The notes: generated from the sequence alone by a model not told the origin. 64,000 nucleotides of DNA from Varroa destructor (GCF_002443255.2 NW_019211457.1:13925353-13989352), one strand, 5' to 3'; positions 35,809 to 49,760 are shown, counted from the first letter of the stretch. Made by a program: numbers and translations.

Positions 35809-38800
35809 AAATACGTTGCCCGCTAAGGTATTACGGGTACCTTACCATTCGGATGTCATCCTTTTCACAACCAAAAGTCATTGGCTTTGTTCGAGCTACT
35901 GTGAGTACACGGTGCTGACCTATAACAAAGACTCGTGTAAAACGCGCGCTGAGGCTTGCGAACGAAAGCAAATCCGCTTTCTTTCGCAAGCTTCTCTTTA
36001 CAAGAACGGTCAATGCATGAGAGGGTTTACGTAACAGCTAATTACCCGACAAACCTTAACGCAGTCCCTCGGACCAATCGAACTCCTGATAGTATTTCGG
36101 CAGGCTCCGTGAGGCGGAGGCGGAGGCGTTGGAGCTAGAGATTATATCAAGGATCGTCACAGACGTCGACATACAGCGTAAGTGCACTGATTAAAGATAC
36201 ATTAACGATATTAAACACCACACTTCTAAATGAGATGGTTTTTTTTGCGAAAACTGAAGCATATTTGTTTAAAGATAAATCCACGTGTGTTCCAAGAACG
36301 CGTATGGCTCGCCAATGAGTATAATTAGGTATATGTTCTTATCAGACGGACCCTAATCACACGGAACGACCTTCAAATACATATTGACATACGGTTCGCA
36401 CTTATTGCAATTCGTAAGGCTAATCCCATCATTGAATTGTTTGTTATATATTTTTATGGGTTTTAGTAAAAATTTCAGCGGATTTGAAATGTCTGAGCCG
36501 ATACAACAATGTAACCCAATCTTACAGGACTTCTTTAGGGATTTGTTCTCCCACAAAAGCCAAATATAATAGGCATCTGGTACTTCTTATGGTATAAGTC
36601 GTAAAGTCGAAACATTTGAGAGTTTACGGTAAGTAGTGCTTTAATGGGGCCACAACTTACGCGTACGCCCTGCGGCATTAGCGTATTCAAATGTTTCCAG
36701 AGCCTGTTATAATATTTTTCGATTAGCGCTGGCCTATAAGGTTATATCAGAGAACAGATAACATATAGCCTAGTTGACGAAAATACAACTGTACAATGAT
36801 AGCATTATTGCAGGTATCAAAACGGCTTTACTTCCACAACGAAAATACCTGGTATGCCATGATACCATTACATTTCCATACAATCGTATCCACACCCTTC
36901 GCAACGATGACGAAGACATCAGCAACAGCACCTGAAATGGTCATCGCCTACACTAGTCTTTGAAGCCGACAGCCAAACACGAAGTTACGGACGGAGCAGG
37001 CCGACCGGCTCCCTCCAAGCCCGCCTGGAAGGCGACCAATCGGCCGAAGAGCCTTAGCCTATTAATATAATTAACTACACAATATATACTCACATGGACA
37101 CACATACGCAACTACTAGGATTAGCTTTTTCGTGTCCTGGGGCAGCAAATGACTTTCTCTTGAAGTCTTCTCAACAGCTATTTTGCCCCTTTCTGTTTCT
37201 CTGTCTGCCTTAGAAATTATATGTCTGACAGACGAAAGGCCGTGCCAAACAAATGTTTTTATGCGATGTGATACTCCGCGGCGCCGGCCTCTGCGACGTC
37301 CTTTTGCTTCGTTTTGTTTTTCTGGGACATTTGTCTTCATCGATGGCTATGGCCCATAGTACCCATGCCAGGGGGACGCCGACGAACACCGAAACATTCG
37401 CAGGGTTCAGGGAAAACTATAAGGGTTCGGGGAGGGCTAATGATAAAGAGAAAAGTGCGCCTGTATGTAGCAGACCTGCAGCGCCTTTCGGCTCGCGATA
37501 GCAATAGAAAGCTACCGATAGAGCAAAAAGACTCATATTGGTACATAAACTGTAGATAAGACAGGCTTGTCTGAATTAGTGAACCAGCTGCGCATATTGT
37601 TTTGCTCGAAGTTAGATCAATAGGATATAGGAACAGATTATGAGAAATATACTTATATTGATGTAATAGAGCAAACGATGCTGAAAGAAAAAAAAGTGTA
37701 TACATAGTGCTTATGTTTAACGTAACGTTGTGCCAACGGGGGCCAAACGATTACAGTCGTCAGCTGAGCGGGTTGGTTTCACTGGCATTACCCCAAAAAG
37801 AAAATTATTCACTTTGCGACAAATTGTATGACATAAGATATGTGACCTTCGAGAACTCATACGAATAGTTTCAAAGTATCATAGTAAGATTAAAACTTAA
37901 AAAAAAAAATATTCATACGCCAAATATACCATACCAGTGCTATTTACTCACGAAATATTGTGCTCTCTCTATAATGGCCTTCTTGCTTTAACTAAGTTAT
38001 ACTGCAGGACAAGCCAATAACAACAAGGTTATGTTTTAAGGCTATGAGAACTTGCATTGCTGCAATACCTCCATTTTATACAGCAGTTGAAACTCTAAAT
38101 TAAGCCCTTTTTTTTTACTCTTTCCGGTTTGGTATGTGTTCCCTAATGTATATTCTATGTAAACACGCATTCACTGGTTTCCTAGTGTACGACACTTAGC
38201 AAGCGCCGTCATCGCGAATATCTACATGTAGTATATTTTTTGCACCCAGTGAAAAGCAGCTTCTCGTCCGCCTTTTCAAAGTTGTACGGCGGCGGCGGCT
38301 GTCATCAAGGTCTGAGTTGCTGACAGAATTTTATTATCGAATCGTGCCGGGGCAGCGTATGTCTCGTCGTTCCGCTATGAAGGAGCAGTCCGTCGCTTTC
38401 CGGGGTCGCTTCCGTAAAGCCTCAGCCTTATTTAAGGTTGTTTATTTACTTTTAGTTAGTACTTTCAAGTCTCTTTGCTCCGACTGCTACTATTGTTGTT
38501 TATATAGAACCGCGACAAATTTTGAGAATGGTGTTATGACACTGCATACCTTATTAGAAGCGACGAGCTGGCTGGCGACAGGGGCTCGGAGACATGGATT
38601 TTAAGTAGCTATGTAAATCCTGCGGGAACCGGCCGTGATGGTGGTCCTTTTACGTAAACTGTTTGTATACATTTTAATAGTGTGAAGTCCTAGTATAGGC
38701 ACGAGGACGCGTAGGGGAATAGGCCGCCTCGACAAGATACAGATGAATGTTTCGGCTTTCAGTTAGCATCCGTCTCCTTTCGTGAACTACAGTGCCAATG

Positions 38801-39389
38801 GAAGTGTTTGAATTTATAAGAACGCGTTGCGAGTATTATACACCTAAGTGGAAGTATTGTAATATTCCAGAGCAAATGCAATCGAGAATGAAATGGCCTC
38901 GTCTCTCGGGCCGGTGTGCTATAGGGACACAGTGTACAGAATCAGTATAAATGGAAAATTATATTGAAAGGAACGGTGCGACGGTTTCCGAGAATTGAGA
39001 AATAACACCTGGGTGTTGAACCTGTTTTTCAACATACATGGTACACCTAAAGAAAATTTCGGTAACAACGGCTATACTATAGAATTTAGTTCCTCTGAAT
39101 TTTGTAAAAATGCTGGTTGAATAAGAATAAAGTTAATCAAAATCTACATGATAAATGTTAGTAACAAATTGAAGTTAGAGTACTTATCTCTATTTATAAT
39201 GATAAGGGACGGTGAAAAGTGGTCCTGACACATAGAACTGCAGGATTATTTATCAACCGGATAATGGGACGCATCCTCAGTTCACAGCTGAAAATCGAAC
39301 TCCAGGGCCAATGTTACCATTGTCTGTACTGTGTACAAATACGATGTGCAATTCTACATATATAACGTCTACAACAATTATGATTGTAT

Positions 39390-39431
39390 GATAGCCTATG
39401 GCCTTTTTGGCGTTTTGATGGCCTATGGCCT
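39390..39431 (+). repeat. 15-bp direct repeat, 27-bp period
   Basis: GATAGCCTATGGCCT (39390-39404) recurs at 39417-39431 with one A-to-G difference. The core GCCTATGGCC is nearly self-complementary. A local duplication without coding context. Confidence 0.8.
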
Positions 39432-42400
39432 AGTAGAGTAAACGTTATATCTAGTATCTTTAGCATACTCTCAAACGGTTCATTCACGAGCAGAAACACA
39501 TTATCTCAATTAATAAGACAGAGGCCGCGTCATCATTGTAGGTGATTCAAGGCAAAAAGTGCCTTACTGACCGGCCTGAACATAATAATAACGTTTCACA
39601 TACACGACCTAATTGCCGGAAGAAAAATATTGCGTACGTAATTTAATACGCTTTGCTATGTCTTTATGCTGGTTGACCCAGGAGACAAATGGGCGTTCGT
39701 TGAATTTTGTTACCACCTGGCCCGATGTTACGCTTGTGGCCGTGTTTATCCAGCGTTTGCTATTCATGTATGGCATTATTAGCATTTACCAGCTTCGAGC
39801 TCGTAACGCAACTTCCAACGCTTTTTATCGCTGTATATGTTCGTCGAGTACGTTAAGGCCACGTCACAATAAGGCCATAAGTTTGAGTTACGCGGACGTC
39901 CTATAGTCGCATAAAAGCGAACACATAGATCAAACGAATGGATCCCAAAAGAAATCGAGGGTCGCTGGAAAGTTTGCACCTCACACCTCGTTGCTGAGTG
40001 ATAAATACAACAGTGACAAAGAAACAGTGTTTGTACTCGTCCTACTTGTCATTGCCACAAATCAGAATGGTCTACGTGTCGCGGAGCGTCTAACAGCGCA
40101 CGACCTAATTGATTCAAATATACACACATAACAGAGACCGAGCCGAGTAAACAAGTAACTTGCCAAGTAACAGGCTGTAATAACAAACCATAGGGTGATG
40201 CGTTTAGCTACAACCAAAACCAGCTATAATACTCATGACGATCACTAAGTAATAGTCGAAATATAATAAAACAGTACAGGCGGCCAACACAGCCAACCTG
40301 GCAACAAACGAGGATTAGAGGGTAAAAGATTGAAACAACGAAGTAGAGCAAAGAGTGTTAAAGTAGAGCAAAACTGTATATTGAGATGACTCATGTTGAC
40401 TTCAACATTTCTATTTCGACATTTCATGATATTGTACAGTATAGAGGAGAAGATCTATAAAGTGTTGTTATTTAATGAAATAGAAGATTTTCTCTATTCT
40501 ACCACAATGTAGTCTAACAGACGATGAAAGATAATTGTCGATGAAGAAGCTAAATTTCAGTTAATGATTCGTACGAAGGTTAAAGGATAACCTAATTATT
40601 CCCATTATTCTTCTTCGTTGCGTATCTCAAGTATTTTCAGATGCCTTTCTCCATACTTTTAACCAGTCAGAGAAATTAGCAATCTGCCCGACCCACTCTA
40701 TAGTGTGGTGACGATCGACCCAGACCCGAAGTGACTAGAGTGTGAAACAATCATATAGCATTATATTTAGTCGAACAACAACTATTGCTGCAACATTTAC
40801 AAGAGGTCGCAATTGTGACTGCAGGCTTTGTGACCATGTCGCCTAACGTAAAGACTTAAGATTTCAGAGAAAACAACGCAACAGCGCAACCTTTGCGCGT
40901 TCGTTCCGCGTTGTTTGGCCATCTTTTTTTTTTTCTCTTACGAGGTATCCTTTGAAGTGCCTGCCACTAGTGCTTTCCCGAACATATCATACGTCATCGC
41001 CGTTAACCAACCTGGCAATGACTTACGCGATACCTGCCATTTGTGACAGCTGTCGGACCGCCATAGTGGAAGACCGAACGCAAACACCCGAACACATTGT
41101 GGCTGTAATTCCGTCGAAGTAACGGACAAGCTGAACGGTTAAACATTATTGATTGAAAATCACGCTAATGCATAGTCAATCGAGACTGGGCGCAGCTCGC
41201 TAGCTCAAAGCTACGAAACTATACTTCTTTGCTTTGAAGAAATCTGACAAATAAAGTCAAGTCTAGCACCGTTTTTTTCTCTTTATACCAACGAAACATT
41301 TCACAGTTGGAGCAGTGGAAACTCGTCACTACGCAACCGACATCCGCGGCAATCAAATTTAGCGCCACACACTTTGAAAGCTGCCCATTTCTGGTCGTTG
41401 CATCGATAGCTTCAACACCCTGCCGAACGAAACCGCCGTCAGCAGTGGGTAAAACAACTCGTGCCCCACGTATAATGTAACTACTGTGTCGCGATAGCCG
41501 CAGAGCCGCAGAACTGGCAGTATATATGTTAACGGATGAACCCCGCAATAACAGCAGCTACTCTCAGGTTTTAGCCGAACATAGATACACTTCCTTTCGT
41601 GTTGGAAATCAGCCGTCTGATGCAATAAAACCGGACGTAAATCTTCAAACCGTCAGTGACATTTTAATGGACGGTCAAGTCGAAATGTTGCCTCTCTCGC
41701 ACCACTGATACATCGAAAAGGGAGATCTCGTCGTCAGAAGTCTCCACATCGACAGGATTTGCAGAAGATTCTCCAGTTTGATTAGGTGATTCAGGTTAGG
41801 TCACAGTTACGCAATTTAACTCCTAATTAATCTCTGTTCCTTTGAGTAACGTGTACACCCTTTCATAATAGGGATCGCCGATGGAACTTTGTTGCACACC
41901 TATAAAATCGAGTCGTGAATTGTAAAAGGTCGCTCATACAAATGTGAACTTTCTGTTTAAGTTTCATCTCATGAAGTTAAAATTGAAGCCCGAAGCTGGT
42001 ACTTTGTTAAAGACGCACCTTAATTCAACTTATACTTAACGTATGTAAGAGTAACAGTGAGACTAGGTGTAGTATGATTTTCGGCAGAGAAACGTCGCTA
42101 TTTTCGTTCTATTAAGTCGAGCTGATAAAGTTCAATCTGTATCAAAAAATAATCCTTCAATTCTACATATGTGCCTGCGAACGCATCGTTATTGTGTAAG
42201 AAGCAATAGTTAAAATCGCGTGGATCTACAAAACGGTATATCTACGTTGTTCGCATTTTGTCCTGTTTTATGAAAATAGGCCAATCGGATTGGCGCTAAA
42301 TCCTGAAGTCAATCGTAGATAACCTCCCTTCGTCACGGAGCTTTGTTGTCTTGGCATTGGGCTTATTGAACCGTGCGTCTACTAAACTCCATGACTATAT

Positions 42401-42851
42401 AATGGCTCATTGAGAACTAACTTCAAAATGCTGTGATTTTTGCGTGCGGAACTGTCCTTAAGCGGCACCATTGCATCGGACGGCAGATGCTTGCCTTCTG
42501 AATACAAGCCGGTGATCAAAAGGTATTTTCAAAAGGTCGAACAGTAAGCAGGTCTGGTAACGGTAGCAGATATATAAAAGTTTTCAATCCATACTCTCCA
42601 TGCGTTGGTATATCTGCTGGCACAGGAATTAACATTTGCTTTGGCACAAGTCAGCCAACTACCACGCCCTTTTCAATATAGAGCCTAAGTCGAGAAACCA
42701 GCATTTTCAACCCAGAGCAGCGAACTTGCCGCTTGTGAAAGTCGAACTAAATCTCAGCAAAAGAAACAACTGAAAATTCAGACATGATATAAAATCAAAG
42801 TCACTGATAATAGTATTAGTTGCTATCGTAAGACTAAAAAAGCTTCTACCT

Positions 42852-42998
42852 TTCGAGTTTTCTGTCCGATATCGCCATTGAACAGGCAGATAGACAAACA
42901 GAGAGATGGCTGGATGGCCCCTGCCAGCATAAAACAATCCATCTGTCTGTCTACGCTCGGGTTCGAACCTAGACCATAACGCGTCCTTTAGAGCCCAA
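42852..42998 (-). mobile_element. SINE-like repeat, copy B (best preserved)
   Basis: One of at least four related ~140-160 bp elements in this window. Read on the minus strand it starts near a GGGCTC motif and carries a perfect pol III B-box-like GGTTCGAACC at about 42960-42969. A GCGTAGACAGAC stretch, a TGCTGGCAGG stretch and a body containing CAATGGCGATAT follow. It ends in AAAACTCGAAA, at the low-coordinate end. The same blocks occur in the same order in the copies at 35672, 43515 and 44612, at roughly 65-75% identity in the matching blocks. An A box at the usual distance from the B box is not clear, so the tRNA origin is inferred from the B-box-like motif and the size. The element is non-coding and would depend on a LINE for mobility. 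Confidence 0.7.
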
Positions 42999-43514
42999 AA
43001 ATATCGAAATGCTGCCCGCACACAAACTGAACACACAGGTCCTAATTCGTCGAACAGAGCGTAAATTGTGATCGCCGGGTATTTGCAGAAGTACCAACAG
43101 CATAATAGTATTTACTAGTTCTATTTAATATCCGGCGGAAAATCGTTCAGGATTATTATACTGATCTTTCAATACAATTCTATCATATTCCAGTAGCATA
43201 CTTTTCTGTGAATATAACTTCATTGATGCGTCCATTATTATTCCGCTTTGTATTCTCTTATACCCGCAACTTTTTTACGCGGATACCAGATATCAACAAT
43301 GGGGAGATCTTTAAGGGTGAATTACATTTTTGGATTTTTTCTCCCATAGGCGATCGAGACGACGGCGACAATCAGAGACTGACTGCTCCGAGCTGCAGGT
43401 TTGGCCCTGTATGTGTCAGGCCTCGAGCACAAGCTTTGCGTCTCTCCGTTTTTCGTAGGCAGATAGGCCAGCAAGGAAGCATCGTAGGCACTTTTGCTTT
43501 TTTTTTTGTGTGAC

Positions 43515-43675
43515 AATATCGGCATGAAGTTCATTACTACCGACATCCTGTCTTTATTCGTGCTAAAAAAGCGGGCAGATTCACAAATAGCGGACTTCAG
43601 AAATAATGACTGTCTTCTTGCGTTCTGCAGGATTCGATCCTTCATATCACCGGGCTGTTTCTAAGAGATCGAGAC
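43515..43675 (-). mobile_element. SINE-like repeat, copy F (diverged)
   Basis: A more diverged member between copies B and C. Its head block is GTCTCGATCTCTTAGAAACA (minus strand), which matches the head of copy A at about 16 of 20 positions. A B-box-like GGATCGAATCC lies at 43640-43630, and an ATATCGGCAT block near the low-coordinate end corresponds to ATATCGCCAT in B and C. The terminal AAAACTCGAAA is not preserved. Three copies of one family in the same orientation within 2 kb (42852, 43515, 44612) suggest either clustered insertion or an old segmental duplication. Confidence 0.45.
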
Positions 43676-44611
43676 ATCTGCATTTCCCCCGTGGCGATTC
43701 ATTACTACAATTATCTATTGCGTAATACATCAATAGCTTTGCCATGGTTAGTCGCGCTTTTGTGCGAGACTGGCGTCACCCGCTAATTGCCGTCCGTCAT
43801 TGGTAGCTTGGATTGGCCACATCTAACTATTGTTGCATTCTTCGGTATTGGTAAACGATTTCTGTTTCGCAACTAACCCTTTGTGCCTACTGGGTGTTGG
43901 CGGTGCCCCTACGCTCAGGGGCTTTCGCTGGTCGGTACCCTCCGCCTCTTTTCTCGTCGCTCAATATCGTTTCCCGAAAATATAAGAACGTAAGTAAGTT
44001 TAAGAATAGCGACGGTGACAGTAGCAACGGCGGAAGGGTCGATAGGACAACTTCTCAATTGGTCTTTTCATCAATTTCGTTTACTGTTTAGCCGTCTATC
44101 TAACAAACTATGGCAACTAGTCAGTAGCATAAAGCTACGATTTTCTCTGACATGACCGGAAAGTCTGTTGATGTTATCGAATAGTGAAAATTACTACTGC
44201 GTTTGGGTTTTTTTCTACTGATACTTCTTACGATTTTCTTTAGTGATATAAAGTTTTATCTATAACATAATACGTATTTATTTATGGTTTTGTTCAAAAT
44301 GTGATAGTGAGTGCTCATTTATCTGTTACGTTATTGTAAATAGATTCTGCTACGATAATAATCCTATATTTTGGTAGGCTTTTTGTCCTTTAATATTCGC
44401 TATGCAGCGTACGATAGAAATCGACGTAACTGGCCTTGGCGATGTCATCATTTTATCAGCTGGGTCTACATTTGCTGTAAAGGTTAATTTTGTATTTTCA
44501 GTAATATAGGTATATGCCGTATTACAGAACACATATATCAAATAGACATTAGCACATATACATGAACAAATATGTCTAGCAGAGGTGACTCTCATTTGAT
44601 AAACCTAATTG

Positions 44612-44768
44612 TTTCGAGTTTTACTTCCCATATCGCCATTGGTCAGTCATTCCGTCAAATAAAACAGTGGTTCCAGCCAGTCGAAACGAGCTTTGGCTCC
44701 ACCCAAACGAAAAGTGTCCGCGTTCGGATTTGAACCCACGCCACCACGCATCATTTGCTAAGCCCAGA
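44612..44768 (-). mobile_element. SINE-like repeat, copy C
   Basis: Related to the copy at 42852. On the minus strand it reads a TGGGCTTAGCA head, a B-box-like GGGTTCAAATCC at 44737-44726, and a GAACGCGGAC block. It then passes through a diverged middle to CAATGGCGATATGGGAAGT and the AAAACTCGAAA end at 44622-44612. The match to copy B is strongest at both ends (tail block and B-box block), and the middle differs by several small indels. That pattern indicates an old insertion rather than a recent duplication. No flanking target-site duplication is obvious. Confidence 0.7.
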
Positions 44769-46107
44769 AGCGGTGGATGAGATACTTACATGTCACATAC
44801 GTCGCTGCGCGAGTCAATCCGAAACTTACTTCACGTAACTCTCCTTCCGAAAGAATATGAACACCTAATTAGTTTTTTGTTCGACGGGCAGGTACATCAT
44901 GGTTCGTCTATAGCGTTCGAAAGCTGAAGTTTGCCACCGATAGATGTACTAAATTGTTGAACACGTTCATTCAGATTTAACAAAGGGCGCTTTGAAGGTG
45001 GGTAAACTTTCTGCTTTATAATTTTACGACGATAAGGGCACAAATGATGCCCAGACTCATACAAAATTTCGCTATTCATGGTCTAAATGAATTGTCGTAG
45101 GAAACGGCCTAAAGAAGTGTTCATTACTTTCGCTATGGACAATTAGAGAAGAGTTGACCTTCTTGTTCAAGTAGGACCGACAAGTAAGGCTATGACGTCG
45201 GCAAGGGACGGCACCAAACAGTTTTGAACGATTCTAAAGAAAATGGCTATTAAAAAACTTACGTGTTTCTGTGCCATAGGAATTCATGCTAAAAAATAAA
45301 TTCGGCCGTATTTGTATCGATGAAATTTTACAGAAGCGCAACAACATAGAACTATTTCTAAAGTTGTTGGTTAAAATTAATAGACTACATACAACAACAT
45401 TGTACAAATAGGAAACTGTGTTCCAAAGGAGGCCGTGCTCTGTGTTAGTTAGTTGGAAAAACATCGTGCATCTTGAGTTCCTTCTGCTTGGCAAAATGAT
45501 TGATTCGGACTTTTAATGCCAACCGATTAAGTGACTAATTAACATAAAGGACATCGTTTACCATTACGACAATGCCAAATCACATACGTATTTAGCTACC
45601 CAGCAAAAGTATGAACTAATAAATACTGAAGCCTTCGCCAGACAGCCGGTATCTTGCGCCATTCGATTGCCAGCGGACTACTGCCTGTTTCAGTCTTTGT
45701 CAAACAACCTCGATGATCGTCGTTTAGTTCCAACAGACCGATGCGAAAATTACTTGCTTGAATTTTCTCGCACAGAAGTTCTACTTCGAAATTCATATTA
45801 TGGTGTTACTAAAAATATAGAACAAGGCCGCTGACCAGGTCAGCGTATTACTTTGAACTTGAATTTTAACTTGAAAGGATCAATACTTTTTCGTTATGTA
45901 ACATCTCTCGCATCAAACAGATGTGTTCCGTAGCGAGGCATAGGGCGGTATCTGTCGTTTATGTGATAAGCGGGCTCGGGTGGCGCTAATATTCGAGTAA
46001 GGAATACATCCACTTAATGCTAGTTACAAATGTACACCATTAAGGCGATTTATTCGGCCTGTTGCAGTGTAATAGCAGAGAAGTTGCGATATACTCGGCC
46101 TCGTACT

Positions 46108-46142
46108 TGGTAACTAGTACCTCGAACACTGGTAACTAGTAC
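46108..46142 (+). repeat. 13-bp direct repeat spaced by 22 bp
   Basis: TGGTAACTAGTAC occurs at 46108-46120 and 46130-46142. The 22-bp period is close to two turns of B-DNA, and each unit contains the palindrome ACTAGT. The arrangement is compatible with paired protein-binding sites but equally with a small duplication. No promoter or gene start nearby supports a regulatory role. Confidence 0.85.
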
Positions 46143-49100
46143 TTTAATCACCTCCAGCGGCGAGAAACGGAAACCGTTAAAGACGATAACCTGCTTATAT
46201 AGCAATTACTAGCTGGCTATGCTATTTATTAGATTAGGGGATTAGTAAATGAGATCACTTGCACAGTATTTAGTTTCTGAGTCGTGTTCATCGAAGTGTT
46301 TCGATGAGTGAGCTTGTCTCTTGCGTACTACAAATAAAAAAAAGTTCCGTTTACGCTAAAGCGTAATAGGACAACGAAAACGTCACCTATTAGCCACTGG
46401 CTCCGTCTTCGAGTGAACGCTATAAGTCTTATTATAGTGATTTCACTTGTAGCCCCTACCGAAGGTTTGTCAACCTCAAATTAACTTTAGACTGCTTCTT
46501 CTTCTGCAAGAGCTATCAAAGCTGAACCGATCTTGTCCTGTAACAGTTTTGGAGCACCCCCTTTTTAAACATCGGATAATCAGTCGCTTCCGGTAAATTG
46601 ATTTACTGATAGGCAGTACGCAACATATGAGGCATGAAGTAAACGTACATACGCTATACGGCGTGTTTTCTAAATGTAACCCATTTCTACAAAGCCCAGA
46701 GCGCCTAAATAACGCTATAACTGCGTACTGAACCGATGTTGTGCAATTAGCAGACGAAAATTCGGTCACATGCGACAGACATACTGAACAAGTGCATAAT
46801 ATAGAACTTGAGGGTAGTTACATCGTAATATTGTAAATGACAAGCATTGCGGAATAGAAATGTCCACGGATCGGGTTAGTGCGACAAATGAAATCTATTA
46901 AATGACCGGTCTAGCGCCTTTTATACAGCAACGCTATACGAACGTGGACATGTTTAAATATAAATGCAGTACAAGCAACATGACGAGCTATTCATGGTGG
47001 AAGCGAAAGGATTGTGCAACAAAGTCTATTGTAGAGCAGGACCTCGAGAATATATCGGGCTGTCCTCTTTAAGGCTTTTGCATACGGATGAAATGTTCCT
47101 GCCGTTGCGGAAAGAAGGCAGGCCCATAACGATTTGCTCATTGTTAAACATACAACGTTTTCGTCGTTCTGTATGGCATCACTCATAGCTATATTCTGCC
47201 TCCATATTGATGTTTCCCCTGGCCTATTTCTTGCTATAGCACGTTATTCAATGTATGAATGAAAATTCATTAATCGTATTGTTTCTACATGGTTCAAACA
47301 CAAACAGCCCTGGCTAAGAATAGCGTCGTCTGAGAACCGCTTTACCTTTAGCTAGTTTCAGTAACATTATTGGGTTTAAGTGTGTTTCTGCTATGAGATT
47401 GTACTCATACGTTTCTAGAGCGGAATCTACAATGAAGCATTTCCAAGCCAGTGGACAACAAAATTCGCGCTTAGCAATGTACTATCTATAACGAAGGCAT
47501 ACGCTATCAAGTCACACAGTTACGCATGATATAAACGGGGCTTAAATGTTTATGTTCGATTTGCCCTACTGACTTTGTCTGGCCAGTGTAAAAAGCCGAA
47601 TTCGGGGAATATCCCTTTCGACTAACGTCTACAGCTTTTTTCACCTTGTCCCGAAGCGAGGTATAGCAAATATTTCGTTGGAAAGTTGTTCTCTAGATGC
47701 AAATATTATATTTTGATGTCTACAACGCTTGGTAAGTATAATAACACAGTCTAGAACGCAGTTGCTTACGACCAATATACATGATTATCTATCTGGTGCA
47801 TCGTTGACTTAAGCCTACGCCTTACGAGGACGGTTCAGCTAATTGCAAGTTCCGCACCTTCAATAAAATAGAATAAGGTTAGTGTTGATTTCTGTCAAGC
47901 CCGATGCAGTGTGTATAGGAGCTTGAAAATAATTACAGTTCACTCATGACCTTTCATTGTTGTTGCGACAATTCTCATCGTTGTTTGTTCGGCATGGCTG
48001 AGTACGTCTCGCAACTACCTATGGTATCTTTACTGATCCTTCTCGTCTTATCGGTTGTCCTTAATGCGTTTCTTACGTTGCCGTATTGCTGCCTTAGGTA
48101 GACCGCCGACACCGGCGGCGCTGATGATTGTCGTGATGATGGCGACGTCAACGTGGGCCATGTTAGAACAGCAATGTTGGCTTTCGTGGGCCAGGCAGTC
48201 CTATGGCCTTATACGTGTATGTAGTGAAATGTAGGCAGTCGTACGGTTACATGTGATGCGTATGATGATGCTGATGGTGTTAGAAGCGTCTTCATTTATG
48301 ATCGCCGTAGCGCAGGGAAAGCAGAAACGGCCTCTAGCAGTTTCCGCCACTAACGTCGTTCGATTCAGTCGTGTTGGCCTGCGTTAGTTTTTTAACCGAA
48401 AGCTGCTTCGATTCCATGACTCGCTGACTTCGAGCGTTGGCTGCTGCGAAGGCCAAATTCTACAGCTAGCTTTCCATACCGTAGTGGCCTTGAAACGGTC
48501 CTATTGAATCAAAAGTTAGATCAGTCGGAGTCATTAAAAAACTGCCGCTAGCAAACCCGCTTCTGACAGGAACATTTCGAGGTCAGATAAAATGGTACCT
48601 ACACGAAGTTTTTTCGGCTTAAGGATTTCAATGCAACGCACCTATCTGGGTGCAACCAGGAAATGAGACTGAACACGCAAGTAAATGTGCAATGCAAAAC
48701 ATAATCATAAATCCAGAAAGATAGATGCCATATTTTCATACGCGTCATTTCAAGCCCTGTCCTGTCCTTTTTAGTTCTTGTTCGGACAGCGCAGGCCAAA
48801 ACTGCGGCCAAAACAGGCCAGGCCATCGAAAGCGATCGCAATAACAGGGATGGGTGCGGAGTTGACGTGGGGATGGCGGCGTGCATACGTAAGTCGCCGG
48901 AACGGTATTGACAAGTAGTGGTAGGAGAGATCCCTTTGTGCAAGGCGGAACGGGAACTATTAGCCTGCAGTGTTCGCACTGGTGTTTATACCCGTTTACC
49001 TTTCCATCTCAACGTGTTCCGGTGGAACGCCACACAATATGACCGTATTTCGTAACTTTTACGCCTCTGCTTCAGGATGAGGGATAAGCGGAATGCACGC

Positions 49101-49760
49101 TGGTTTTGCACAACAGTTGAGCACAATTTTAAGCATTTTTAGTAGCAGCGGCTATCAATACCGCCTCTCTTGCCACCGGGTGTCTCGCGCAGAAGTACAA
49201 TAGAAAGGTTGCGCGTGCACAAAAAATGAACTGTGAAAACACTTGGGAACCCAACAGGCGCAAATACAAAAGCAAAATAAGGATTTTGCAAGCGTACTTA
49301 TCGTTGAGGGAAACGAGAGTATTCGATAGAAGCTGGTTACCATCTCGTCCTCAAGGGCGGAGTGGACATTGAATCAGCTGAAATCGTCGTAACGAGACTA
49401 CGGCTCGTGGGCAGCACAAAACACCTGAATCGTTTGGAGTCTGCTTGCGGCATATTATTGTAACATAGCTATTACGTTAGTTGAGCGAGTCACGTTGACA
49501 ACGAAGATGTCAACTGTTCGTCATAAGCGCCCTTGGCTAACATATTGCTGATATATAATGTTGACTTTATACAAGGCTATTGCCCGAAGGCCTGGATAAA
49601 GGCGCATAAATGATGGGGCGCGTATTTGAGGAGGGAAATCGTATATGAAAAAGCGTTTCAAAAGACTACCACAAACGCTTAGCTCAGCCGATAGCGGAAG
49701 AACACTTTGTGGAGCGTAGTATCTGTTAGAAAGAAAAGCCATTTTCGCCTTATCACAACA

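Larger units (their letters stand above)
35130..42851. other. Non-coding stretch with one SINE-like copy
   Basis: Holds SINE-like copy A (35672) and the 27-bp period repeat (39390). A GGCGGA triplication sits near 36113. The longest frame is 122 codons (37337-37705, minus). A plus-strand frame at 41455-41708 is hydrophilic and about 75-80 codons from stop to stop, but has no recognisable motif. Confidence 0.55.

Noticed and set aside
39613..39906. SYADVL near the end of a 97-codon frame as a reverse transcriptase YADD box
   Set aside because: The second Asp of the box is missing and none of the preceding reverse transcriptase motifs are present.
42950..42975. GGTTCGAACC as the T arm of a functional tRNA gene
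   Set aside because: No acceptor, D or anticodon arms can be formed around it, and the same block recurs in three diverged repeats.
48599..48979. 126-codon minus-strand frame with a Leu/Ala-rich stretch as a membrane protein
   Set aside because: The hydrophobic part is short and the frame starts and ends without supporting signals. Length is not significant in a GC-richer patch.
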